This document shows positions 22,174 through 32,350 of a DNA stretch of 64,000 nt, one piece after another. The DNA is from Carposina sasakii (Eukaryota; Arthropoda; Insecta; Lepidoptera; Carposinidae), in the NCBI GenBank assembly GCA_014607495.2, contig CP053173.1, positions 558,001-622,000 of the forward strand, in the 5' to 3' direction. Below the pieces are notes generated by a model. It saw only the letters and a program-made list of their open reading frames with translations. It was not told the DNA's origin and made no database searches. Numbering within the stretch: position 1 is the stretch's first letter; every line of letters begins with the position of its first letter. The translations under genes and the position numbers were made by a program.

Positions 22174-22301
22174 GGGGTAAGCACGAACCTCTCGATCTCT
22201 TTCTACGCTCTCGATAGCGTCAAACTGTCAAATCTCAGATTTTGCTAGCGATTCGCTAGCGTTACTTACCTACGCCGCGTAAAAAGGTTCGTGCTTACCC
22301 C
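22174..22301. mobile_element. 128-bp MITE with 17-bp perfect TIR
   Basis: GGGGTAAGCACGAACCT at the left is exactly inverted at the right end (22285-22301). A related, more decayed copy lies near 33795-33885. No target duplication is clear. Confidence 0.65.
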
Positions 22302-23682
22302 ACTGAACAGTGGTTATAACGTGAACTTAGATAACTTGCCTTACTTAAATTTAGCCTAGATAGACAATAACGACGCTGTCCTCACTTCGTGGTAAATTTG
22401 TTGCACTAAAAGTAGTTTTTGTGCTTAGAATTTTTCCCTTGTTTTCTGTAGGTTCTGTAGATTTTGCTCTAAAAGATTGATGAAAACTGCGCAGTTTAAA
22501 GTGCATTAGGTAGCTGAATACGTTGTAATTTAATTACAAAATAGGTTTGAAATAAAATTAAAAATGAGGGCGACAGATGATTATTATCTAACCGACCTAG
22601 GTAAGGTACGAAGCCTTTTTCATCATAAGGGAGTTTCTTTCTAAACACAAGGGAAAATAGGGCACATTTTAATACATTTAATTACCGTTCCACGGATCTA
22701 TTCATTTCTGTTTTATTAGCAACCTTTTAGCTTTTCATACATAGCCAACAAGCAATGGATTACGAACATCGCTGCGGCCGGTCAGTAGAATCGTCGCTCT
22801 AGTAATTTTGAATGGGATACTGAGCATAAGTACTTTTAATCTAGTAGCACATCTTCGCGCGTTTCTCAACTAAAAGTGATAGATCTTGAAATCTTGACCT
22901 ACTTTTTAAAATTGCGTAAAATAACCGCAAATGAAAGGTTTCCATGACTTACGTGAAGGTTCAAAATGTAATTAACTTGTGGATGGTATGGACGGAGAAA
23001 GAAGGCCAATTTAGTTTATTTTATAAACCAACATGCAAAATGTTTCTGTGTGACTCATGGAGAACTTCTCCATGGTGTGACCGAAGTTCCTGTGCTGATG
23101 CAGGGTTTCACTAGAATATATCAGCCGAAATACTTAGAATATTCTGTGACATCAGCTGCATTTCCTTCCGTGCATGTCGTAAGTGGCGACTTGTCACTGG
23201 TGACTGTAGGAACTCCTTCGCTATCTTGCAGTTCTGCCCACCACATTTTTGAGACAGTCGTGTGTATAAATGTTAAAAGTACTTTCCTGTATGTAGTATT
23301 TTATTACCCAACCAACATCTACTACCACTTGGTATAAACGGTAGGGTTCGGCAAATTTTCCGTACACCTAGGTAGTAAATAAAACAATAGGATTTTGACT
23401 CTTTGCGGTGCAGGTAAGACGTAGGAGGATGTCTAGGATCTTTTATATATTAATCTTAAATATTAATGTTTTTTGGGCAGTATGGTTCATATTTCTATGC
23501 CCTAAAACCCAAGAACAGCTGACAGTGACAGCTTCTCCCGCTGAAATGTCAGCTGTCAAAACAACAAATGCAACGGCCAATTTTTTTTAAAATATTCATT
23601 TTAAATTATAAAAATTAAAATACATAGGACGAATTTGCTTATATTTATTATCACTAAATAGTGCACTGTTATTATAATAGAC
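22302..23682. other. Region upstream of GCNA
   Basis: Includes a decayed dispersed repeat at 23040-23250 (CACTAGAATATATCAGC.., CGTGCATGTCGTAAG..) also present at 50850-51070. At 23515-23565 the direct/inverted motifs CAGCTGACAGTGACAGC and TGTCAGCTGTCA lie about 120-160 bp before the first GCNA codon and may be promoter elements; this is a guess from position. Confidence 0.4.
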
Positions 23683-26600
23683 ATGAATTCAATGAAAAAA
23701 CCAAACCGTAAGTGCAAATATTAACCTAACCTAATTCACAAAGTATCTGAATAATTTAATCATGCTCAATTCTTATGATTCTACAGGGTTCCTAAAGTTA
23801 TCTCTGAAGAAAAATAGATTAAAACAGAACGAAGAAAAGCAAAATCGCAGTTCTGACGTTATAGTGCTCGACGAAACATTTAATTTTGATAAATTACGGA
23901 TGGAAAATATGCCGAAACATGTGAGTACCTATAGGTACTACCCATTACTAACTATAGAACTATTAAAAAAATTACGTTGCCAAAAACGTAATGTAAATAG
24001 TCAAATTCGTCATCCGAGTTAATTGAGTTAATCTCACTCGGTGAATTTTTATTTATTTTCATAATAATATTTATAATATATAGAATTATTAATAATTTCG
24101 TAGTAAGTTCCAGACTTACTTACTTCAAAATTTGCCATCACAGTTAATCTTCATTAATTTTATTCAGGGCCGGATTTAGGAGAGGGCAACCGGGGCGAAT
24201 GCACCGGGACCTCCACAAACGGGGGGCTACAATAGATTTCGGAAAAAAAATCTTTCAAATTCCAACTACTTATAGTAATCATCTTTTCCTTTGATATTTT
24301 TTTTTTCTCTTTTACCTTTACCTACAGTACTTTGTACATACATTATTATTTGATTATATTATTCCTAAATATTAACATAAATCATTGATCTATATTTTAT
24401 TCGGAAAAATAATTTGGGGCAAGGGGGCCTCTGCTCGTTTGTTGCCCCGAGGCCTCCCGGACCTCTAAATCCGGCCCTGGGCCTATTATGATTATTGTAT
24501 TAATTTAAATGTGCTAATGTAGCCTAGCTTACTTGGTTTAAGGAGTCCTTATGGACTACAGAATGCAGTCTACGTTCATCTGCATACTCTTAACCAAACA
24601 TATTAAAAAAATCATAAATGTTGGTTGCATAAAAAAAGTGAAGGGGCATGAAACAAATAAAAAACTTATTGTTATTAGTCAGGATAACTAAACAATAAAT
24701 AAACCTAAGTTGTAGTTTTAAAATCAGCCATATTCATGCTCATCATCTTATAACATATTAGGTAATATTACAATTATTTTATTTAAATACCATTTTACTA
24801 TATTCCAGTTGTCTGCTCCAAAGATATATTCGCCAATAGTAATAGATGACTCCTGTGAATCATCACAGTCCGAAGATGCATCTAATATCAAACTGGATAA
24901 GGTTGTGAGTCCTTCCAAAACTGGCAATGTAAGTAATAGAATACCTTTGTTTAGTTGTGTGTACATTGTAAGCTGATTTATGATATAAAAACTTGGAGTT
25001 TGTTTCATAGGGTTCCTTTCATATCCACAGTTTCGTATGCCATTTATTGTATGTAGGATTTTTTTTTGTTTGTAATGTTTTTAAACCTACTAGCTTCAAT
25101 TAATTTAAACTAGCTTCATTGTTTAACATGTTTGCTGCCGACAGATTTTGTAAATAAGTGTTGTAAACACAAATATGTAGTTTGTGGCAGTGAATGTGCT
25201 AACTATTAATATTAATGAAACACACAATTCTGTTGAATCAATTGAAGTATCTCTAATTATAATTTAATATTAAATTATATTTCTTAATTATTTGTAACTA
25301 CCAGAGATATGGCAATCCAATAGCCTCTAGAACAGTGGTTATCAAGGTAGTCTGCATTACAGTCATGAATTAAATACTTTAAATAAACAAAAGAGGCTTG
25401 GTTGGTGTGTTTTTGTTCAGTTTACACATTATTGCTATTATCGTAAGCAAACTGTTTTTATATAATTTCCAGGTATCCTTCAATATGTCTATAATAGACA
25501 CATCTATACCAGAAAACCACGGGACCATGCCTAGTATAGGTGGTTGGTCACCAGCTCAACGTATCATCACAGCCACCCCTAGAAATGACTCCATCCCTTC
25601 AACCCCACGTGATATAGCCAATGAATCATTGGAACAGTGTTCAATAAAGAAAATACAGCAATCACAAAAGAAGCTGCTAAATGATCTGTATGGTGAAACA
25701 TGGAAATCCATCCCACAGTTATTTAAAACGGTATCCCATAACCTGGACAACATGGATGGCATATCTAAGAAATTACAATTCAATGATGACGATGAGAGTG
25801 ACAAGGAAAACGTTAGACATAATATTAAACTGAATAAAGAGCTGTATTTGACTGGTTCAGATGCTAAACGAAAAATGCAAAGTTATAGAGACTCTGAAAA
25901 GAAATCCAAGAAGAAATTGTATACAGAAACATTGGCTTTGACACCGGATGTCACGAAAAAGGTTAGAAATATTAGGAATGTTAAAACAACGGTTAAAAAA
26001 GGTATGTCTGTTACCGAATTGGTACAGATTATGGGTAAGGATGGAAATGAGACTGAAAAAACTTTAAAGACTGCAGAAGTGTTGCCAAAATCAAAAACCA
26101 CAGACAAGGTTTTAAACACAGAAGTTTTGCCAAAGACAATAAACATAGACAATGTTCTAGCTAAGAAGGTAGATAATTTGGTGTTGACTCCTAAAGAGAG
26201 TGTAAATAGACTGACATTTATGGGATCTTTAGCAGGTAAAGTTTATTTAATCACTACATAGTATAAAACAAAGTCGCTGTCTGTCCGTCCCTATGTATCC
26301 TTAAATCTTTAAAACTACGCAACGGATTTTGAAGCGGTTTTTTAAATAGAGTGATTCAAGAGGAAGGTTTACATGTATAACTAGGGACCCGCCCCGGCTT
26401 CGCACGGGAGTATTGCTCTTTCTCGCGTACAAAGTCGTAGGCGACCGCTAGTTTTGCTATAAGAAAAGTACATAATTATTTAGAATCAATGAAACCTTAT
26501 TGCGTTTGACTTGCAGTCAGGATATCTAAGTTGTGTCAAGCAGTCTTAAAGTTTGTCTGTCTATTACGCTTTCACTGCCAAACCGCTGGACTGATTTTGA

Positions 26601-29600
26601 TGTAATTTTGTATGGATATAGTTTAAAACTATGGATAATTTCGTTTAATCTGCAGTCCACGCGGACGGAGTCAAGAGTGTCTACTAGTTACCTATATATA
26701 GTTGTATATTAAAATAAATTATGTAACATTTTAACATCATTCCAGATAATGTACCATCCTGGAGATGCCACATCGAAGCGATACAATACAGAGACAATTA
26801 CAAGACTTTACGGGAACAACTGACGCGACGACTGTACGTTGAGTTCAACAGAGTTGTGTTTAACGATGCGTTTGATGCAGACATGCCTATTGTATGGGAC
26901 AGCAAGCTTAGAAGCACGGCTGGGTGAGTTATGATGATATGCAATAAACATTTCTGTTATCATCATTTACAGCCCTGAGAAGTCCACTGTTGGACATAGG
27001 CCTCCCCCAACAACCTCCACTCCGACCGGTCGGAAGCAGCCTGCATCCATTTGTGTTATAAAAAGTGATATTGATGAAGAGATTTCAAAATTTTTCTGAT
27101 TGCTATCTATCATATAAAAATGAATCGCTAAATGTGTTGCTAAGTACGAGGATGGTTCTTATGGAGAGAAAAATTAGCAACACGCCCCCGCTTCACACGT
27201 GTGTAATGTGAGGTCACGTGGACAAAGTCGTGGACGGCTGCTAGTATTGAATACAAATTAAATATTACTTTAACGGTCTTTTTAGTCAAACATTAGTATT
27301 AAAATAATGGTTGTTTTGTTATATATTTATTTATTTACAAGTACACAATACAGAGTACAGTTTACATTTAACAACATAATTTCAATAACTATAGTATTTA
27401 TTAACTGCACTCCAAAGCTCGAGTACACAGATTACACAATTTATTTTTACACTTAAATTACAATAATAATTAACTCAAAGCAAACTAAACATTTAAATTA
27501 TTGAAAAGAGCGTGGCTCTATTTGGTGCTATCCAGAAAATAGGTAACAAAAATGATAAAAAACACTCCATACATCACATGTTAGCCTATATCAAGTCCCA
27601 CGTGGTATAGCGGTGAGCCTATTGCCGTTTTTCGGTTACAAACATACCACAATCTAAAGATTCGAACGAATCAAATCGGAAGCTCCCTCCAGTTCATTAC
27701 TAAAGTACTTAATGTAAATATTAGAGAATTTTTTAAGTTATAATATTTATTATTTTCAGTACAACAACAAACCGGCTAATAAAGAACGCTAAGGGCGACC
27801 GCATACGGACGTCCAGCGTGAAACTGTCGACTAAAGTCGTCGACGCGCCGCAGCGTCTACGCGACACCTTAATACATGAGCTGTGTCATGCGGCCACGTG
27901 GCTTGTAGATGCCGAGATCAAAGCTGGTCATGGACCTTTGTGGAAGAAATGGTAAAAATATATACATACTTACAAACCCCCCTGTGGCAGTAGCCTTGTG
28001 GCGTGCCCTGGGGGAGGCAGCAGTCCATAAGTGGACTGCAATAGGCTGAAGAAAGAGACAATGTACATTAGGCATGGGCTAATCATATCCGGGAAAGGAT
28101 TGAACATGTAGTTACTCCGACTAAGGATATATATATCCTGTTAACATATCCAACTCCGCGTGCATATCCGGGAACGAAGAGATTAAGTGAAGCGAGATAT
28201 GACTGGGATTGGTTTGGTTAGGTTGTTGTAGGTGTCCTTTTAACAGATCCAACTCCGCGTACATATCCGGGAATAAAGAGATTAAGCGAACCGAGATATG
28301 ATTGGGATGATCTATCCAAATAATAATTAGGATATTTGATAGGCGTATTTAAACATAACTAAATATAGGTACACTAAAACTATTGTCCTAAAAATAAATA
28401 CAAATCCAAACAGCTTTTACTTACATTAAAAACAAAATACTTAAGATCAAATATAAAACGGAATGAATAGAAATTTTGAAAATTATAATTATGTACGAAA
28501 ACAAATATTTATACTAAACGGCATGCCTGTCGCTCGTGAGTATTCGTATATACTCGTGTAATGTCGTTACATTCGCGCTCATGCGTCTCCTGCGATAGTA
28601 CAGCGCGTTCCGGCGCGTTCGCATTCCGTCTCGCTCACTTATTCTTATCTTCGGCATTATTCGGTAGGTCGGAGTGGGTCGGATATAGGATATGGTAACT
28701 TTCTTTAAAGTGAAGGAGTTGATTCATATCCACCTCTGGATATAGTTGTGTCCGGAGTTACCCATGTCTAAACATTACCCATGTCTAAACATTACCCATG
28801 TCTAAACATTACCCATGTCTAAACATTACCCATGTCTTACATTATAGTCACGCCCATTATCTCCCAAAGAGGTTGCACTCTATAACATCTTATTCCTCTA
28901 TGATTCGGGTCAGCTCACCCTGTATGTATGTATGTATAGGTCCTGGGTTCGAATCCCGGTAGGTGCAAACATTAATATGATGAATATCGATGTTTGTTTC
29001 CGAGTCATGGAGGTTTCTACAGGGTGTAACAGAAAGGGTATGTTAAGCGAAAAGCTATGTAAATAGCCCACTATAGAGAACCTATTTCCAAAATTTGAGA
29101 CTCGAATTCACATTTTTATTTTTCAATATTGTATGAAAATTCCTGAGATATTTAAAAATTCTCCATACTATCGGGAAAAATAAACATGTGATTTCGGGTC
29201 TCAAATTTTGTGGATAGGTTCTCTACAGTGGGCTATTTACATAGCTTTTCGCTTAACATACCCTTTTTGTTACACCCTGTATACTTATCTATGTATTTAT
29301 ATACCGTTGCTTAGTACCCACGACACAAGACCTTAGGGATCTTAGTGTGTGACTAGGTTAATGTGTTGTGTAGTGTGTGAATATTTATTTATTTATAAGC
29401 AGCGTGTGTTCTCGACAGGGCCTCTCGAGCGTTACGTCTGTACCCGGAGCTCGGCGAGATTTCTCGATGCCACGATCTCGAGATACATTTCAAGTACTCC
29501 TATAAGTGCACGCAATGTGGATACTGGTATGTTTATAGGTTTTTTTAAAGGCTTTTGATTTACAGAATGTTTTTTGATCGTCAACGTTCCTGAAAACTAC

Positions 29601-30834
29601 GGAATCTCTTCATCATTACCATCATTTTTCTCCATGACAGCATACCTGGGCAGTGTCTGGTTCCCAAGATATTAGGGTCCAAAGTTGAGTAAATAGACTG
29701 CGTTTTTCTGCATAAATGCACATTGACGCGCGTAGCAAAATTTTTTCACGGTAAATAGTTGGTATCTGTCTATAAAAAAAAACTAGCATAAACACTGGAC
29801 ACTATAAGTTTCACTCTATCAAGTAATGATTTTTCTTTTTCAAAAAAATTGACATCGTTTCCCAGCATTCTTTTGTTACAAACTTACTTTATTTGATGTA
29901 TACTCTATACACCCTTCGTTAAGGGTGGCAACGAAAAAACATCCTGTATAAGGTCTACCAAAAAGTACTGATTATCTTTTGACACGAAACTAGGTAGGTA
30001 AAAAGGAATTTTTACTTTTTTTTCACTATTTCGGAGTTGGTCCCGTAATGAAAGTTGTTTCTTTTTACCTACCTAGTTTCGTGTCAAAAGATAATCACTA
30101 ATTTTCGATAGACCTTCGATACAATACAAAATTATTTATTTACTAAAACAACACAATAATGTCAACCGAATAAAACAATACTAGCATGTGGTGTGTGATG
30201 TGCAAAATGGTTCCATCTCAGCATAGTGTTGCAGTGTTACCTACCTGCAACTCTGGGCACACTCTAGTCTAGAGTCTATACGAAAAGAGACAGGGCCGGC
30301 CCGCCCATACGGCGAACGGAGCAGTCGCTCCAGGCGCCAAATCCTAGAGGGCGCCTAAATGGTAAAGATATAGGTATATATTATTAGGAGCAAACAGGAG
30401 AGGCGCCATAATTGGATCTCGCTCCATTCTAAAATTTACTTCGGGCCAGCGCTGTTTACAGCTATCGTAAGATTCGTCTTAATCCTGAGAGTGACACTGG
30501 GACAAAATTCTATCGCAATCGGTGTTATTCTTTAAGCAATCATTTAAAAAATTTAAAATTCCATTTTTGTTCCAGTATAAAACGCCACTCAAAATCAATA
30601 GACATAACGAAAAAGGCGTGCGGTTACTGCCGAGGTACTTTCGAGATCGTAGTGAACAAGAAAAACAAAGATGGAGTCGTAATTTCTACACCAGCCAGAA
30701 AAGGCACTACGAACGACTTCGCCAATTACGTCAAAGAGAACTACGGATCCCTAAAAAGCGGCAGAACACACGCACAAGTTATGAAAGTGTTAGGGGAGCA
30801 GTTTAGACAGAATACGCCAAGTAAACTGTCGTGA
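23683..30834 (+). CDS. GCNA: GCNA/ACRC-type SprT-like metalloprotease (8 exons)
   Basis: Exons are 23683-23707, 23787-23920, 24809-24928, 25473-26235, 26746-26923, 27760-27951, 29419-29526 and 30576-30834; all introns are GT-AG and phases agree, giving 592 codons before TGA. The first exon (25 nt) was chosen over an ATG at 23762 because it splices in frame to read MNSMKKPNRFLKLS. The N-terminal half (to about 350) is polar and disordered-looking with SUMO-interaction-like motifs VIVLDE (33-38) and PIVIDD (62-67) and a LLNDLYGETWKSIP block. The SprT domain holds HELCH (H446, E447, H450) and H464 in GHGPLWKKW as zinc ligands, followed by a zinc ribbon (C501/C504 and C522/C525). GCNA proteins act on DNA-protein crosslinks in germ cells in other animals. 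The order IDR with SIMs, SprT, zinc ribbon fits GCNA better than SPRTN. A possible poly(A) signal AATAAA is at 31511. Introns carry many transposons. Confidence 0.9.
24165..24479. mobile_element. hAT-like MITE in GCNA intron 2
   Basis: Ends CAGGGCCGGATTTAG and CTAAATCCGGCCCTG are exact inverted repeats and have the CAGGG start usual for hAT elements. The expected 8-bp duplication is not evident, so the insertion is old or its flanks have changed. Confidence 0.65.
26262..26690 (-). repeat. Two family-D-type retroposon tails in GCNA intron 4
   Basis: 26262-26447 reads CAAAGTCGCTGTCTGTCCG.. to CCCCGGCTTCGCACGGGAG, and 26560-26690 ends CAGTCCACGCGGACGGAGT followed by CTACTAG. Both look like reverse-oriented relatives of the repeat at 2468 and 20402. 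Confidence 0.5.
26965..27245 (-). repeat. RTE-like LINE 3' end plus decayed D-type repeat in GCNA intron 5
   Basis: 26965-27050 is the reverse of the RTE tail at 1510-1610 (GACATAGGCCTCCCCCAACA, GACCGGTCGGAAGCAGCCTG). 27100-27245 ends CGTGGACAAAGTCGTGGACG followed by GCTGCTAGTA, a decayed D-type head. Confidence 0.55.
27970..28060 (+). repeat. LINE 3' tail (family E) in GCNA intron 6
   Basis: GTAGCCTTGTGGCGTGCCCT and GTGGACTGCAATAGGCTGAA match the fuller copies at 52640-52910 and 59050-59180. Confidence 0.6.
28139..28310 (+). repeat. Imperfect direct duplication in GCNA intron 6
   Basis: About 65 bp reading CCAACTCCGCGTGCATATCC.. to GATATGACTGGGAT at 28150-28215 is repeated, with a few changes, at 28245-28310. 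Confidence 0.6.
28759..28838 (+). repeat. 17-bp tandem repeat in GCNA intron 6
   Basis: ACCCATGTCTAAACATT is repeated head-to-tail about 4.7 times with no variation, suggesting a young, length-variable minisatellite. Confidence 0.85.
28937..29396 (+). mobile_element. tRNA-headed SINE, interrupted, in GCNA intron 6
   Basis: The tRNA-like B box GGTCCTGGGTTCGAATCCCG is followed by TGTTTGTTTCCGAGTCATGG, and after an inserted MITE (29020-29279) by ACCGTTGCTTAGTACCCACG, ending in TATTTATTTATT. The other copies are at 40766-41578 and 62316-62540. The upstream part of the head is missing here. Its 3' end is 22 bp from the exon-7 acceptor. Confidence 0.75.
29020..29279. mobile_element. Mariner-type MITE with 60-bp arms inside the SINE
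   Basis: Ends CAGGGTGTAACA and TGTTACACCCTG flank about 66-bp nearly perfect inverted arms. A TA dinucleotide lies on each side (29018-29019 and 29280-29281), and removal of the element plus one TA restores the SINE order seen at 41405-41470. Confidence 0.8.
29563..29946 (+). mobile_element. Family A MITE in GCNA intron 7
   Basis: Ends CAGAATGTTTTTTGATCG and ..GGCAACGAAAAAACATCCTG with TA on both sides. Collinear with the other family A copies. Confidence 0.75.
29949..30115. mobile_element. AGGTCTACC inverted-repeat MITE
   Basis: Arms AGGTCTACCAAAAAGTACTG..GACACGAAACTAGG and CCTAGTTTCGTGTCAAAAGA..CGATAGACCTT are inverted. It lies directly against the family A MITE. A half copy beside a CAGGATG element is at 8740. 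Confidence 0.6.
30293..30451. mobile_element. Short hAT-like MITE in GCNA intron 7
   Basis: Starts CAGGGCCGGCCCGCCC and ends GGGCCAGCGCTG, an imperfect inverted pair with the CAGGG-type hAT terminus. The internal sequence CGCCAAATCCTAGAGGGCGCC is common for such elements. No clear duplication. Confidence 0.45.
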
Positions 30835-31572
30835 CTTTATACCCGACTCTGCCTGAAAGAGGGTTATGTTTTTCTAGTATACCTATGTATATTTCCTTGG
30901 CACGCTCTTGAGCCTAAGTCTTGTCGCATTAGATTCGTCCGAGAGTGACACTGGGTCGAAATTTTTAGGCAGTTAGGTTAAGTAAACGAGGTTATTTGAA
31001 GTAAGGTGTTCGGAAGTTCTCGGGTTGCTTCGGCTAAAATCGTGTAGGTAGACGACTACTGAGTACCCCTATAAGGCTTCTTCCTGTTATATGATAAAAA
31101 AAATTACATCGTTTATTGTATTTATACACATAGCAGCAAAATCTCAAATGGCGTGAGAATCACCATTGAAATTAGTAATAATTATGACTTTATGTACCTA
31201 TTTATTAAACTGTTATTCTATTATTAACCTAAATGAATCGATAGACAAATTAATAATGAACATGTTAACCTCAAACAAATAATCATTGTATCGAGTTTTT
31301 AATAATTTTAGAAACCGATAGAAAATTTATAGCAGCCAAATCTAAAAGCGCTGTTAACACGTCGACAGTTGCGCCACCGGCTTCAAGGCACCATATTTGA
31401 TGTTTTTAAAACTGGAAGATGATTTTTCACTTCTACCGTCTCAAAGTATTTTTGAACGTAGTTTGACATTTGTGATACCAATTCAAACAATAAGTTTGAG
31501 GGTAGATCAAAATAAATAATTGATTATTAAAATCTTAGATGAATCATGACACTGATTAAAATTGATATTTAT
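30835..31572. other. Probable 3' UTR and flank of GCNA
   Basis: Follows the GCNA stop. AATAAA at 31511-31516 is a possible poly(A) signal. No other gene is seen. Confidence 0.4.
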
Positions 31573-31817
31573 TTGGTTCTCACTAGTTACATATAGTTCT
31601 CAATAGTTCCATATATTTATTTGGTTCTCACTAGTTCCATATATTTATTTGGTTCTCACTAGATACATATAGTTCTCACTAGTTCCATATATTCATTTGG
31701 TTCTCATTAGTTACATATAGTTCTCACTAGTTCCATATATTTATTTGGTTCTCATTAGTTACATATAGTTCTCACTAGTTCCATATATTTATTTGGTTCT
31801 CACTAGTTACATATAGC
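31573..31817 (+). repeat. Minisatellite of about 48 bp with two half-units
   Basis: GGTTCTCACTAGTTACATATA and GTTCTCACTAGTTCCATATA alternate in about five larger units. The variation between half-units shows the repeat grew by expansion of a two-part block. Confidence 0.85.
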
Positions 31818-32222
31818 CTAAGAGGCCACGATGGCCAGACCTCCGTTATTTTATAACTGGAAGTTTCTCTGTGTATGTCTCCAACACAGGCAATTGTAAT
31901 ATTAAGGTAAATAAATATATATATTTTAAGACTAATTTGTAAATGCAAACCAATAATATATTTTAGACAATTGTACTGGCTACAATGCATTTTTTTTATG
32001 TTTAAATTATTTTGTATAATAATGATATACCTATATTATGATAATTTAGAAAACTTTCAGTGATTTTAATTTAATATGAAGTATTTTTTTTCGATGAGAA
32101 TATTACAAAATTTTGATTTGTTTAGTATTTTCTAGGTACTTTCTGTATAATTTTGTAAATGAATATTAATCGTTTGTGGAAGTTTACATAACTTTCTATA
32201 ATATTATTTAACTACATAATAT
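31818..32222. other. AT-rich non-coding stretch
   Basis: AT-rich DNA beyond the minisatellite with no supported feature. Confidence 0.45.
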
Positions 32223-32350
32223 GGTCGATTCTGACCGGCCACATTTAAACCTAAATCTTAAACTAAAAAGATTGCTCCTATCTGTCCATTTCTGTCTCAG
32301 CCAGAACGGAGAGGGATAGACCTGCCTAGGTGACGGTTAGAATCGTCCAT
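32223..32350. mobile_element. MITE with ATGGTCGATTCTGACC ends (family G)
   Basis: Ends ATGGTCGATTCTGACCG and CGGTTAGAATCGTCCAT are near-perfect inverted repeats, with AAT on each side. A second copy is at 51107-51252. Confidence 0.65.

Noticed and set aside
23762..23786. ATG at 23762 as the GCNA start
   Set aside because: A consensus acceptor at 23786 and an in-frame upstream micro-exon explain the sequence better.
28937..28975. Possible tRNA from the GGTTCGAATCC box
   Set aside because: No acceptor or anticodon stems; it is the B box of a SINE head, as at 41250 and 62480.
31573..31817. CRISPR-like array
   Set aside because: Units are adjacent and similar throughout with no unique spacers; it is a minisatellite in a eukaryotic genome.
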